Under the pieces are notes generated by a model. That model saw only the letters and a list, made by a program, of their open reading frames with translations, had not been told where the DNA came from and made no database searches. The translations under genes and the position numbers were made by a program. From positions 1 through 64,000 of the forward strand of contig NZ_WITJ01000010.1 in NCBI RefSeq assembly GCF_009601015.1: DNA of 64,000 nt. Direction: 5' to 3'. Numbering within the stretch: position 1 is the stretch's first letter; each line of letters opens with the position of its first letter. Positions 1-7,659 of the stretch are shown piece after piece. The stretch is from Lactococcus hircilactis (GTDB lineage: Bacteria > Bacillota > Bacilli > Lactobacillales > Streptococcaceae).

Positions 1-327
1 GATGATGTTCAATTAACTAAGGATTCTAAACAATTACTTGCGATAATTTATAAAGAGTACCTTAGTAAAATTAATAATGGTGTTTCCAAAAACTCTGCAA
101 AGCGTGTCGGACATATCTCTGACATCTGCGCATTAGTACCTGATTGGTTACCAGCTGATGTTTTAGAAACTATGAACGAGCTGTCTAGGTCTGGGTATGT
201 TATGAATAGTTATGGAAACAACACTATTATTGATTCGTATTTGCTAGATAAGACGATAATATATTTTGAAAACAAAAATATTAATACCGTCAAAGAAATT
301 GCGGATTGGATTTTTAAATTAATATAA
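1..327 (+). CDS. Partial hypothetical protein of phage or mobile-element type (C-terminal 108 residues)
   Basis: The reading frame is open from the first base and ends with TAA at 325-327; the start lies outside the window. The fragment is rich in Lys, Asn and Ile and looks like a small helical protein (LLAIIYKEYL, then DVLETMNELSRSGYV, then VKEIADWIFKLI), a pattern I associate with winged-helix-like hypothetical proteins carried by Firmicutes phages (YjcQ-like). I cannot name a function. Its last nine bases overlap the end of the convergent Tad2-like gene. It is probably cargo of the same element as the integrase at 2853-3989. Confidence 0.6.
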   Translation, partial: DDVQLTKDSKQLLAIIYKEYLSKINNGVSKNSAKRVGHISDICALVPDWLPADVLETMNELSRSGYVMNSYGNNTIIDSYLLDKTIIYFENKNINTVKEIADWIFKLI

Positions 328-564
328 TTCCCAATCATCTCTTAAGAGGTCTTCAGCTTTAGGGTTCCAAAACTTAAAAGCTGAAGTCCATTTTTCTTTA
401 TAAATTCCTTCAACTTTTTCAAGACCAGGCTCTGTTGGTACAATAACGATACCAAGCGGCATTGAATTTGTTGGAATAAAAACAGTGCCATGTTCTTTGT
501 TTTCAGGGGTTGTAATTGCCTTATTTTCTTCTAAGGCTTTTTTTGTTGCTTCGATAATGTTCAT
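319..564 (-). CDS. Tad2-like (DUF2829) protein of the phage-like element
   Basis: An 81-residue protein. It begins MNIIEATKKALEENKAI and ends with WNPKAEDLLRDDWEL, the hallmark of the DUF2829 family: an N-terminal amphipathic helix and a C-terminal W-P-x-x-x-D-(V/L)-L-x-x-D-W motif. The family includes Tad2, a phage protein that sequesters the cyclic ADP-ribose signal of Thoeris defence. That activity is known for some members only and is inferred here. The start at 564 is chosen because AGAAAGGA sits just upstream; the longer frame to 666 has no ribosome binding site and would run through the RNA structure at 607-644. A second, more distant family member is at 38800-39027. Confidence 0.75.
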   Translation of the reverse strand: MNIIEATKKALEENKAITTPENKEHGTVFIPTNSMPLGIVIVPTEPGLEKVEGIYKEKWTSAFKFWNPKAEDLLRDDWELY

Positions 565-606
565 TTTATTATCCTTTCTGTTTTTAAACTTCTGCATACG
601 CAGTAA

Positions 607-644
607 GGGAAGTTCAGGAATCGAACCTGTTCGCCAGTCTTCCC
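607..644 (-). ncRNA. Possible tRNA-like minihelix (acceptor plus T-arm mimic) in the leader of the Tad2-like gene
   Basis: On the minus strand GGGAAG (644-639) can pair with CTTCCC (612-607). Between them a four-base stem CAGG/CCTG encloses the seven-base loop TTCGATT, which fits the TTCRANY loop of a tRNA T arm. Only about nine bases lie where D and anticodon arms would be, so it is not a complete tRNA. A separate hairpin GTGGA-ACTA-TCCAC lies just upstream. The structure sits in the 5' leader of the gene at 319-564. It could be a regulatory hairpin or the relic of a tRNA gene. Confidence 0.35.
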
Positions 645-673
645 TGTGGATAGTTCCACATATCATAACTCCG

Positions 674-682
674 TGATATAAT
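674..682 (+). promoter_or_regulatory. Extended -10 promoter for the HExxH gene
   Basis: TGATATAAT is a perfect extended -10 (TGnTATAAT) 37 bases before the ATG at 719. No good -35 hexamer is visible at 17 bases, as expected for extended -10 promoters. Confidence 0.6.
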
Positions 683-718
683 GTAAGTGACTAAACTAAA
701 ATTATATTGGAGGTTCTT

Positions 719-1414
719 ATGAACTTTGAATTAAAAGAATTTACGAATATTTCTAACTGCTATCACAGCTTTAATGTAATCAACGAAGAACACTTTGAAG
801 CTTATTGTGAGTACTTAATAAAGGAAATGAGCTATTATTTTAACAAAACTCTTCCAAAGGGTTTATCAATACTAAACCCTAACCCTCTCAAAGATCTACC
901 ACAATATTTTTATCCCAACACTATCTATCTTCACATTGGAGATGGACTAAGAGAGTCTCAAGTTACTTATCAATTGGCTCATGAAATGTGCCACTATTTC
1001 ATAAGTACTGGAATCAAAAATGATAGTTTAGCATATTTCGAAGAAAGTCTATGTGAGCTAAGTTCTCACTTCTTTTTAAGAAAAAAAACAAAGTTTTACT
1101 TGAATTCTGGACTTATAGATTTAGTAGAATATGCCCATTATCTAACTGACTATTCATCTGATGAACTAGCAAGCGCGACTGAGTGTGACCTTTATTTCTC
1201 AACCTCATATTATAGATATGACAGAAATAATAACAAACATATTGTTAAGCTCCTTTTACCAATTTTCGAAAATAATCCTACTTTATGGGAAGAAGTTCCT
1301 AATCTTGCGGAGATTGAGGCTTCAACTATTGGTGAACTTCTTGATTTATGGAAAAACAAAGCCACAGCAGTACATAAAAAAGCTATTCAAGAAATACAAA
1401 ACATCTTTAAATAA
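719..1414 (+). CDS. Putative zinc metallopeptidase-like protein (HEMCH motif), element-borne
   Basis: A 231-residue protein starting at ATG 719 behind a perfect GGAGG (709-713). Near residue 90 it has QLAHEMCHYF, a HExxH zinc-binding motif, followed about 20 residues later by EESLCE, which could supply the third, glutamate ligand of gluzincin peptidases. No signal peptide or membrane segment is visible, so it would be cytoplasmic. HExxH proteins near CI-type repressors are often of the ImmA type, which cleave repressors, but the sequence is not a clear ImmA and the repressor here carries its own self-cleavage domain. Substrate unknown. It overlaps the convergent gene at 1407-1640 by eight bases. 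Confidence 0.6.
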   Translation: MNFELKEFTNISNCYHSFNVINEEHFEAYCEYLIKEMSYYFNKTLPKGLSILNPNPLKDLPQYFYPNTIYLHIGDGLRESQVTYQLAHEMCHYFISTGIKNDSLAYFEESLCELSSHFFLRKKTKFYLNSGLIDLVEYAHYLTDYSSDELASATECDLYFSTSYYRYDRNNNKHIVKLLLPIFENNPTLWEEVPNLAEIEASTIGELLDLWKNKATAVHKKAIQEIQNIFK

Positions 1415-1640
1415 CGCCAATTCCTGGAACACCAGGTCTACCCACTACACCAAAATGTTTTCTTTCGACAGTTAAATTAACATTCATATTGTACGATTCA
1501 GGCCATTCAGCTCCAAGAATAACTTTTTTACTGTCTGATAGCAAAACAATCCAACCCGCTTCTATATGAGCATTAACAATGTCTTTGGCTTCTTCATAAT
1601 TGTCTAGTATTTTAACTTGTTTAATTTTTTCAAGGTTCAT
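1407..1640 (-). CDS. Small hypothetical protein, early-gene position
   Basis: A 77-residue protein, MNLEKIKQVKILDNYEE onward, with a Val-Gly-rich C-terminus (GVVGRPGVPGIGV). The start at 1640 follows AAAGGA. It lies downstream of the strong minus-strand switch promoter (1792-1820), the position where cro or other early genes sit in temperate phages, but it has no helix-turn-helix I can see. I do not recognise the family. Just ahead of its ribosome binding site the transcript can form a GCCCC-AGA-GGGGC hairpin. Confidence 0.6.
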   Translation of the reverse strand: MNLEKIKQVKILDNYEEAKDIVNAHIEAGWIVLLSDSKKVILGAEWPESYNMNVNLTVERKHFGVVGRPGVPGIGVI

Positions 1641-1655
1641 ATTAGTATCCTTTCC

Positions 1656-1673
1656 GCCCCTCTGGGGCTTTTT
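1656..1673 (+). terminator. Rho-independent terminator (+ strand)
   Basis: GCCCC-TCT-GGGGC followed by TTTTT, a compact GC-rich stem. It would stop + strand transcription coming from the gene at 719-1414. On the minus strand the same bases form a hairpin directly upstream of the start of the 77-residue gene and might affect its translation. Confidence 0.7.
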
Positions 1674-1761
1674 ATTTGCCAAACTCACTACTTACGTCGC
1701 GGTGGATACGTCGTGTACCGTCATTTGAAAATCGTTCCGTCCGCCGTACTGAATGCTCCAT
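1672..1761 (-). CDS. Possible 29-residue Arg-rich peptide at the lytic-promoter position
   Basis: ATG at 1761 opens a 29-codon frame (MEHSVRRTERFSNDG and so on, ending SSEFGK) with eight basic residues. It lies about 30 bases downstream of the consensus minus-strand promoter at 1792-1820. The stretch is clearly more GC-rich than its surroundings. No good ribosome binding site precedes it (AACAAGC), so translation is uncertain. It could instead be a structured leader RNA for the 77-residue gene. I do not recognise the peptide. Confidence 0.3.
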   Translation of the reverse strand: MEHSVRRTERFSNDGTRRIHRDVSSEFGK

Positions 1762-1791
1762 GCTTGTTCGCTTGTTTGACTTTATGAGTTA

Positions 1792-1820
1792 ATTATACTA
1801 CTGTTTAAACGGTATGTCAA
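1792..1820 (-). promoter_or_regulatory. Consensus lytic-side promoter of the switch
   Basis: On the minus strand TTGACA (1820-1815), 17 bases, TATAAT (1797-1792): both hexamers are perfect. It fires away from the repressor gene toward the small minus-strand genes, as a phage pR would. One of the two AAACSGTAT boxes lies in its spacer. Confidence 0.8.
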
Positions 1821-1855
1821 GACAAAAATATAAATAAATGCGAAAAAAACCGTAT
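1807..1855. promoter_or_regulatory. Candidate repressor operators (two AAACSGTAT boxes 40 bp apart)
   Basis: AAACGGTAT at 1807-1815 and AAACCGTAT at 1847-1855 differ at one base and are spaced exactly 40 bp, close to four helical turns. The first lies inside the minus-strand promoter, the second just upstream of the repressor promoter at 1872-1900. This is the geometry expected for cooperative binding by a dimeric CI-type repressor. Inference only. Confidence 0.4.
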
Positions 1856-1871
1856 TTTTCACAAAAAACTA

Positions 1872-1900
1872 TTGCTTTATACTGTTTAATTCGTTATAAT
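1872..1900 (+). promoter_or_regulatory. Repressor promoter
   Basis: TTGCTT (1872-1877), 17 bases, TATAAT (1895-1900), about 37 bases ahead of the repressor ATG at 1937. It diverges from the promoter at 1792-1820. Confidence 0.75.
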
Positions 1901-1936
1901 AACGATATAATAAAATTCAAGAAAGAGATTCATACA

Positions 1937-2803
1937 ATGGGCAGAGGAACTTTAACACCTCAAGAAGAGGAATTAAAAAAGGTTATATCTAATAATATTA
2001 GAACAAAAATAAAAGAAGAAGGCATCTCTCAAGCTGAATTTGCTAGAAGAGCTGGAATACCTCCAACAACTTTGTCTGGATATATAAAAGGTGTAACTAG
2101 ACCTAATGCTGGTAACCTTCAAAAAATTTCGGACACACTTGGCCTCCTAAAGTCTGATATTGACCCTTCATATAAACAAGGTTACTCATTGGAAGATTGG
2201 AACAATAATAAAAAACAATCTCATTTGGTGAAAAAAATCACTGAAATCAGTTCTCAACTCGAAGAACCACGTCAACAAGTTGTGCTTGATACTGCTTCTT
2301 CTCAATTAAAAGAACAAATAGAAAAGAAACACTTATCTTTCTTCTCAAAGAAAATTGATTTCGATAAAATCAGCAATGTTATTACGTATGACCCTGAAAA
2401 AGAAGGATATGCTCCAGTCATTGGGGAAATAGCAGCAGGTACTCCGATTCTATCTGAACAAAATTTTGAGGGAATGCGCCCTGTTTATGGTAAATATGCC
2501 GGACGTGATGATATATTTTGGCTTAGAGTTAAAGGAGAAAGCATGGAAACAGAAATACATGACGGATCATTTGCTTTAATTCTTCAAGAGCCTAACATTT
2601 CAGATGGATCTATCGGAGCGATACGCTTCACGGATGACAACGAAGCAACTCTTAAATGTGTCTTTTATGAATATGACGAAAACGGTCATCCTATCCGTTT
2701 AAGACTTGAACCATTAAACCCTGAATATCCGATTCAATACGCTGATGAATATCACCCAGCAGAGATTGAAGGTAGATTAGTAAAAGTTGAACAAGACTAT
2801 TAA
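1937..2803 (+). CDS. CI/LexA-type phage repressor (HTH plus S24 peptidase)
   Basis: 288 residues from ATG 1937, chosen because the upstream extension would start within the switch region and GAAAGAG lies before 1937. Residues about 30-80 form an XRE helix-turn-helix (ISQAEFARRAGIPPTTLSGYI). The C-terminal half is a LexA/S24 self-cleaving domain: an Ala-Gly cleavage site in GEIAAGTPI, the catalytic Ser in KGESMETEI and a likely catalytic Lys in ATLKCV. It should bind the operators between the divergent promoters, keep the element silent, and self-cleave with RecA after DNA damage. It is followed by a terminator and then the integrase on the same strand, as in lactococcal temperate phages. Confidence 0.88.
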   Translation: MGRGTLTPQEEELKKVISNNIRTKIKEEGISQAEFARRAGIPPTTLSGYIKGVTRPNAGNLQKISDTLGLLKSDIDPSYKQGYSLEDWNNNKKQSHLVKKITEISSQLEEPRQQVVLDTASSQLKEQIEKKHLSFFSKKIDFDKISNVITYDPEKEGYAPVIGEIAAGTPILSEQNFEGMRPVYGKYAGRDDIFWLRVKGESMETEIHDGSFALILQEPNISDGSIGAIRFTDDNEATLKCVFYEYDENGHPIRLRLEPLNPEYPIQYADEYHPAEIEGRLVKVEQDY

Positions 2804-2808
2804 AAAAC

Positions 2809-2837
2809 GCCCAACCTTTGATTAGGTGGGCATTTTT
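2809..2837 (+). terminator. Terminator between repressor and integrase
   Basis: GCCCAACCT pairs with AGGTGGGC (one bulged A) across a six-base loop, followed by ATTTTT. It begins five bases after the repressor stop and ends just before the integrase ribosome binding site. Confidence 0.7.
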
Positions 2838-2852
2838 AGAAAGGATAATATT

Positions 2853-3989
2853 ATGTGGATAGAAGATTTACCAAACGGCAAATATAAGTACTGTGAGCGT
2901 TATACAGACACTAAAGGTAAGTTAAGGAAAGTATCAGTAACGCTAGATAAAAATAGCTCTAGGGCGCAAAATGAAGCTTCTAGGCTACTGTATAATAAAA
3001 TAGATGCAAAGCTTGAAAAAGAAAAACAAAAAATTGAAGATGAAAAAAATAAAATAACTTCTATCACATTTTGGAAAGTTCAAGATGATTTTCTCGCTGT
3101 ATATAACGATACGGTTAAGGCTCGTACTGTGACAGCTAGGATCTCAGCTAAAAATAAAATCAGAGAAATAATACCTGAGGAAACTCTTCTAACAGAGCTT
3201 ACTTCAAATTATATCTTATCTATTCTCGAAAAAATATACTATGTGGATAACTACTCTTACCCTTACATGATTTTAATAAAGTCAAATATTAGTATGGTTT
3301 TAGATTATGCCATTTCAAAGGGATATATCGAAAATAATCCATCTTCCAAAGTTAAAATAAAAAAGAAGGTTGAAACTTTTGAGCAAAGGCAAGCAAAAAA
3401 AGATAAGTATCTTGAACTTGATGAATTAAAGGATGTTCTAAAACAGCTTAGAATTATAGATAAACCAACTGCATTAATCGTTGAATTCATGGCTTTGACG
3501 GGTTTACGCTACGGAGAATGTGTGGCTTTACAGTGTAAAAATATAAATGATGAAACTATCGAAATAACTGGTTCTTTTGACCCTATCACGCATTCTAAAA
3601 CAACGCCTAAAAACATTCATTCAGAAAGAACGATTGCGTTATCTAATCAAGCTAAAAAAATACTTGACGAAAGAATTGAGCTAAATATAAAAATGAACAT
3701 CAATGATGGGAATCCCGAAAACTTCATCTTCGTAAATAGATCCAATCAACCCGAATATATTGAAAATGTGAATAGTCGACTTGGGAAAATTAAAAGTGAT
3801 AAAAAGTTAACAACACATATATTCCGCCATACTCATATCGCTATGCTTACAGAAGTCGGTATTCCCTTAAAAGCAATAATGGAAAGAGTCGGACATACAA
3901 ATCCTAATACAACACTTTCTATTTACTCACACGTCACAGACAAGATGAGTAAGAACATTGTAGAAAAGTTAAATAAAATAGACCTGTAA
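2853..3989 (+). CDS. int: Tyrosine-type site-specific integrase
   Basis: 378 residues from ATG 2853 behind AGAAAGGA. The N-terminus (residues 1-60, MWIEDLPNGKYKYCERY) is an arm-binding domain, residues about 75-165 a SAM-like core-binding domain, and 185-378 the catalytic domain. Catalytic residues are visible: Arg in TGLRYGEC, His-x-x-Arg in HIFRH, His in VGHTNPNTT and the nucleophile Tyr in SIYSHV. It catalyses integration and excision of the element. It faces the chromosome boundary, so one attachment site should lie between its stop and secG, at about 3990-4150. The body of the element extends left beyond the window. Confidence 0.92.
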   Translation: MWIEDLPNGKYKYCERYTDTKGKLRKVSVTLDKNSSRAQNEASRLLYNKIDAKLEKEKQKIEDEKNKITSITFWKVQDDFLAVYNDTVKARTVTARISAKNKIREIIPEETLLTELTSNYILSILEKIYYVDNYSYPYMILIKSNISMVLDYAISKGYIENNPSSKVKIKKKVETFEQRQAKKDKYLELDELKDVLKQLRIIDKPTALIVEFMALTGLRYGECVALQCKNINDETIEITGSFDPITHSKTTPKNIHSERTIALSNQAKKILDERIELNIKMNINDGNPENFIFVNRSNQPEYIENVNSRLGKIKSDKKLTTHIFRHTHIAMLTEVGIPLKAIMERVGHTNPNTTLSIYSHVTDKMSKNIVEKLNKIDL

Positions 3990-4003
3990 ATCACAGGTTT
4001 TTC
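3982..4003 (+). terminator. Integrase terminator overlapping its stop codon
   Basis: ACCTG-TAAATCA-CAGGT followed by TTTTTC. The 5' arm lies in the last codons of int and the loop contains the stop codon. Confidence 0.6.
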
Positions 4004-4008
4004 TTATA

Positions 4009-4032
4009 AAAAAGGGGCAGAAAAAGGGGCAG
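4009..4032 (+). repeat. Tandem 12-bp repeat, probable integrase arm sites
   Basis: AAAAAGGGGCAG occurs twice head to tail (4009-4020 and 4021-4032) right after int. It is followed by an AAGTTTT-TC-AAAACTT inverted repeat (4033-4048). Short direct repeats between an integrase gene and the host boundary are typical of arm-type binding sites and of the core attachment region. The other attachment site is outside the window, so the core cannot be defined. Confidence 0.45.
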
Positions 4033-4088
4033 AAGTTTTTCAAAACTTTTCATATTTGTTCAACAAATGTAAAAACAACAAATCAAAA

Positions 4089-4110
4089 AAGGCTCAACAA
4101 AGCCTTTTAT
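4089..4110. terminator. Bidirectional terminator between the element and secG
   Basis: AAGGCT-CAACAA-AGCCTT with T-rich sequence on both sides (TTTTATTT on +, TTTTTTG on -). It would end secG transcription on the minus strand and any read-through from the integrase. Confidence 0.65.
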
Positions 4111-4156
4111 TTCTACATTCTTCAATTATTTGCGTTAATCTTCTTGCTATTGGTTA

Positions 4157-4405
4157 TTATTTTGTAGATAAAACGACTAAGACAAAACCAATGACGAGCC
4201 ATAAGCCAATCATAATCGCTGTAAATCGTTGCATAATTGCTTCAAAACCGCGTGCTTTTCGACCCTCAAAGAGCTCGCCAGAGCCTCCAGAAAAGGCATC
4301 CGCAGCACCATCTTGTTTTGAAGGTTGCATAAAGATTGATACAATAGTCAATACTGATACAATCAACATGATGACAATCAGAATGTCATAAATCATTTTT
4401 TCCAT
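4157..4405 (-). CDS. secG: Preprotein translocase subunit SecG
   Basis: 82 residues (79 if the ATG at 4396 is used; GGAAAAAATG slightly favours that one). There are two membrane segments: about residues 5-25 (ILIVIMLIVSVLTIVSIF) and 60-80 (FTAIMIGLWLVIGFVLVVL). Between them lies the conserved SecG loop with QPSKQDGAADAFSGGSGELF. It is the small, non-essential subunit of the SecYEG channel that aids protein export. In streptococci and lactococci secG is usually followed by rnr and smpB; here the next position is taken by the integrated element, which suggests the element inserted just downstream of secG. Confidence 0.92.
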   Translation of the reverse strand: MEKMIYDILIVIMLIVSVLTIVSIFMQPSKQDGAADAFSGGSGELFEGRKARGFEAIMQRFTAIMIGLWLVIGFVLVVLSTK

Positions 4406-4411
4406 ACTATT

Positions 4412-4428
4412 ATTAAGAGCAAGTCGCT
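4412..4428 (-). promoter_or_regulatory. Leader hairpin ahead of secG
   Basis: AAGAGC-GACTT-GCTCTT, a perfect six-base stem in the short leader about 10 bases before the secG start. No T run follows, so it is probably not a terminator. Confidence 0.3.
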
Positions 4429-4527
4429 CTTTCCCTTCTCATCTCAAAATACGTTGTTTCCATTGTAACATATTTTTCCAAAAATGACAGGAATTTTCCT
4501 AAATCAATTGTTTTTTTATCTGAAAAA

Positions 4528-5460
4528 TTAGAGCGAAAGCTGTTGCGCAACGTATTTATAAGCTTCTTGCGCTGCTTGTGCACCGTCACCTACGGCTGTT
4601 GTGATTTGACGGAAATCTTTTTGACGCACATCTCCGACTGCAAAAATTCCTGGTCGATTGGTTTTCATGTGATTATCTGTGACAATCCATCCTGCCGCAT
4701 CAGAAATTCCAAGCGCTGTTGCAAATTCGGAAATGGGATCTAATCCGACGTAGATAAACACTCCTCCAAAAGCTTGTTCAGTACGTGCGTTCGTTTTAAC
4801 ATTTTTGTAAACGACACTGGTCACTTTTCGATCGTCTCCTTTGATTTCCTCGACTGTGGCGTCCCAAATAAATTTGATTTTATCATTTGCAAAAGCACGT
4901 TCTTGAATGATTTTTTGTGCGCGTAATTGGTCTCTGCGGTGCATAATCGTCACTGATTTTCCAAAACGTGTCAAATAAAGTGCTTCTTCGACTGCAGAAT
5001 CGCCGCCACCGACCACTAAAATGTCTTGATTGCGGAAAAATGCACCATCACAAACGGCACAATATGAAACACCCCTTGCCCCAAACGTTTCCTCTCCAGG
5101 AACGCCCAATTTACGATGAACAGCACCTGTAGCAATGATCACAGATGCTGTTTCAAAGACCTCGTCTTCTGTGATGACTTTTTTGACATCTCCTAAATCT
5201 TCAATGGCTGTGACAAAACCGTACGCGTTTTCTACTCCCAAAGCTTCGAGAGGTTCATACATTTTCATAGATAATTCTGGACCCATGATTGTGCCGTAGC
5301 CTGGATAATTTTCGACTTCAGCAGTATTATTCATCTGACCTCCAGGAACACCACGCTCAAGGAGCAACGTTTTCATCTCTGAACGTGCTGTATAAAGTGC
5401 TGCTGCCATCCCTGCAGGACCAGACCCAATGATGATTACATCGTATTTTTTTTCAGTCAT
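4528..5460 (-). CDS. trxB: Thioredoxin-disulfide reductase
   Basis: 310 residues. The start at 5460 is preferred over 5466 because GAGGAA ends directly at the upstream ATG but is six bases from this one. FAD-binding GSGPAG is at residues 12-17, the redox pair C134-A-V-C137 in the family CAxC motif, and the NADPH site VVGGGDSAVEEA near 155. A C-terminal AVGDVRQKDFRQ segment closes the FAD domain. The enzyme passes electrons from NADPH to thioredoxin in the cytoplasm. The small DUF4059 gene lies just upstream, a pairing usual in Streptococcaceae. Confidence 0.95.
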   Translation of the reverse strand: MTEKKYDVIIIGSGPAGMAAALYTARSEMKTLLLERGVPGGQMNNTAEVENYPGYGTIMGPELSMKMYEPLEALGVENAYGFVTAIEDLGDVKKVITEDEVFETASVIIATGAVHRKLGVPGEETFGARGVSYCAVCDGAFFRNQDILVVGGGDSAVEEALYLTRFGKSVTIMHRRDQLRAQKIIQERAFANDKIKFIWDATVEEIKGDDRKVTSVVYKNVKTNARTEQAFGGVFIYVGLDPISEFATALGISDAAGWIVTDNHMKTNRPGIFAVGDVRQKDFRQITTAVGDGAQAAQEAYKYVAQQLSL

Positions 5461-5530
5461 TCTCATTTCCTCATTTATTCTTACTTCATATAATGATAAA
5501 CTTTATTTAAAAAAATAGCCATTAATCAGC

Positions 5531-5755
5531 TTAGAGCAGGCGCGTTTTTAAAATGACCAAAAGTCCTAACACCGCAAAACTAAGCACTGGAATCGTTAAA
5601 AGATTGATCAAAATCAAATCAAATATCCGATTTCTGATCACGTTTTTTGGTTGATATGCATTTCTAATTAAATAGGCAAACGCATAAATTGCACTAAATA
5701 CAACCATTACAAGCGCTGAAACCAATAATCCTTGAAGATATAATTGAAGTACCAT
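5531..5755 (-). CDS. DUF4059 family small membrane protein
   Basis: 74 residues with two membrane segments (about 8-30 and 48-70), separated by a basic loop with RNAYQPKNVIRNRIFD. This is the DUF4059 family found immediately upstream of trxB in streptococci and lactococci. Its function is unknown. The 70-base gap to trxB and common strand suggest cotranscription. Confidence 0.8.
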   Translation of the reverse strand: MVLQLYLQGLLVSALVMVVFSAIYAFAYLIRNAYQPKNVIRNRIFDLILINLLTIPVLSFAVLGLLVILKTRLL

Positions 5756-5848
5756 TTTTCCCTCTCGTATTCTTTTTCATTGTATTAAAAAGTAATCCAT
5801 TCTCTCTTATTATACATGAAAATTCAATTTTTTTCTGCTTTCGTTCAT

Positions 5849-5878
5849 AAAAAAATAACGCATCGCGCTACTTTTTTT
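5849..5878. terminator. Bidirectional terminator after fhs
   Basis: TAACGC-ATC-GCGCTA (one G-T pair) flanked by A7 on the left and T7 on the right, so it can terminate in both directions. The main role is to end fhs, whose stop is at 5883. Confidence 0.7.
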
Positions 5879-5882
5879 GTGT

Positions 5883-7550
5883 TTAAAACAATCCGCTGAT
5901 TTTTCCATCATCTGATACGTCCATTTTGAGCGCTGCTGGGGATTTTGGAAGGCCTGGCATGGTCATGATATCTCCTAATAATGCAACAATAAATCCAGCT
6001 CCGATTTTTGGAATCAGTGCTTTTACAGTCACTTCAAATCCTTCTGGAGCACCCAATAATTTTGGCGAATCAGAAAATGAATATTGCGTTTTTGCGATAC
6101 AAACGGGAAGATGATTCCAGTTATTTTCTTTTATTTCTTTTAATTGGCGGGCTGCTTTTGGCGTAAAATTAACTTTTTGTCCCCCATAAATTTGTGTGAC
6201 AATGGTTTTGATTTTTTCATCCACAGCAAGATCAAGATCATAAAGATAGTGAAAATCCTTATTTTCTTGAAGTAAGGGGAGGATTTTTTGGGCTAAATCA
6301 ATTCCTCCTTGTCCTCCTTTTTCAAAAACTTGACATAATGAAATTGGGACATTGAGCGCTTTTGTCAGCGCTGACAGCGTTTCTATTTCTTCTGGAGTAT
6401 CCGATGCAAATTGATTTATCGCAACGATGACAGGACGTTGATAAGATTGGATATTTTTGATGTGACGTTCAAGATTTACAAATCCTTTTTTCAATGCAGG
6501 AATGTTTTCTTCTGTCAACATTTTTTTATCCACCCCTCCATGCATTTTAAGTGCACGAACCGTTGCTACAATCACGATTGCGTCAGGTACTTTTTTGAGT
6601 TGACGTGTCTTAATGTCTAAGAATTTTTCACCGCCCAAATCCGCACCAAATCCAGCTTCTGTAATCACAATATCTGAGAGTTTTAGTGCCATTTTTGTCG
6701 CCAAAACAGAATTACAACCATGTGCAATATTGGCAAACGGACCTCCATGAACCAGTGCTGGAGTCCCTTCAATGGTTTGCACTAAGTTTGGCTTAATTGC
6801 GTCCTTTAACAGCATCGTAATCGCTCCTGAAACTCCCAAATCAGAAACTGTCACTGGTTTTCGATCATAGGTATTCGCAATAACAATGCGCGAAATGCGC
6901 GTTTTCAAATCTTCAATCGACGTTGCAAGACACAAGACCGCCATAATTTCACTGGCTACCGTGATGTCAAAACCATCTTCACGTGGCATACCATTAACAA
7001 CACCGCCAAGACCAATAGTAATATGACGAAGCGCACGATCATTCAAATCAAGCACGCGTTTCCACATCACACGCCGAGGATCAATGCCCAAAGGATTTCC
7101 CTGATGAATGGAATTATCAAGAAATGCTGCAATTGCATTATTTGCTGTCGTAATTGCATGAATATCACCTGTAAAATGCAGATTAATGTCTTCCATCGGA
7201 AGCACTTGAGCAAATCCTCCGCCAGCAGCACCTCCTTTCATGCCCATCACTGGTCCAAGCGACGGCTCGCGCAACGCCACCATTGCATGGTTGCCCAGAC
7301 GATTCAATGCATCTGCCAATCCAACCGTCACTGTTGATTTTCCCTCGCCAGCAGGTGTTGGGCTGATGGCTGTCACCAAAATCAACTTTCCATCTTCTTT
7401 ATTTTTCATTTTTTCTAAAACGTCAAGTGGAAGTTTGGCTTTATATTTTCCGTAAAGTTCAATGTCATCAAATGACAGTCCCAGTTTTTCGGCAATCGTT
7501 GTGATTGGTTGCATTTCTACTTCTTGTGCGATTTCAATATCTGATTTCAT
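5883..7550 (-). CDS. fhs: Formate-tetrahydrofolate ligase
   Basis: 555 residues, the usual length for the family. The nucleotide-binding loop [16 protein letters not shown] is near residue 65 and glycine-rich segments such as [10 protein letters not shown] follow. It makes 10-formyl-tetrahydrofolate from formate, ATP and tetrahydrofolate, feeding purine synthesis and initiator tRNA formylation. RBS GGAGGAAA precedes ATG 7550. The gene carries one copy of the window-wide palindrome (GTCAGCGCTGAC, 6364-6375), read as Leu-Ser-Ala-Leu-Thr in a loop after the segment SDTPEEIE. It appears to be monocistronic, with a terminator after it. Confidence 0.96.
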   Translation of the reverse strand: MKSDIEIAQEVEMQPITTIAEKLGLSFDDIELYGKYKAKLPLDVLEKMKNKEDGKLILVTAISPTPAGEGKSTVTVGLADALNRLGNHAMVALREPSLGPVMGMKGGAAGGGFAQVLPMEDINLHFTGDIHAITTANNAIAAFLDNSIHQGNPLGIDPRRVMWKRVLDLNDRALRHITIGLGGVVNGMPREDGFDITVASEIMAVLCLATSIEDLKTRISRIVIANTYDRKPVTVSDLGVSGAITMLLKDAIKPNLVQTIEGTPALVHGGPFANIAHGCNSVLATKMALKLSDIVITEAGFGADLGGEKFLDIKTRQLKKVPDAIVIVATVRALKMHGGVDKKMLTEENIPALKKGFVNLERHIKNIQSYQRPVIVAINQFASDTPEEIETLSALTKALNVPISLCQVFEKGGQGGIDLAQKILPLLQENKDFHYLYDLDLAVDEKIKTIVTQIYGGQKVNFTPKAARQLKEIKENNWNHLPVCIAKTQYSFSDSPKLLGAPEGFEVTVKALIPKIGAGFIVALLGDIMTMPGLPKSPAALKMDVSDDGKISGLF

Positions 7551-7659
7551 ATTTTCCTCCGAATGTTCACCCTCTATTTTAACAAAAAATCAAAACAATT
7601 CATTCATTTCATTAAATTTTGACGCGTTATTTTTGATAAATATATGGAAATAGCGAAAT

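Noticed and set aside
607-680. Complete tRNA gene
   Set aside because: Only acceptor-like and T-arm-like parts are present; no room for D and anticodon arms.
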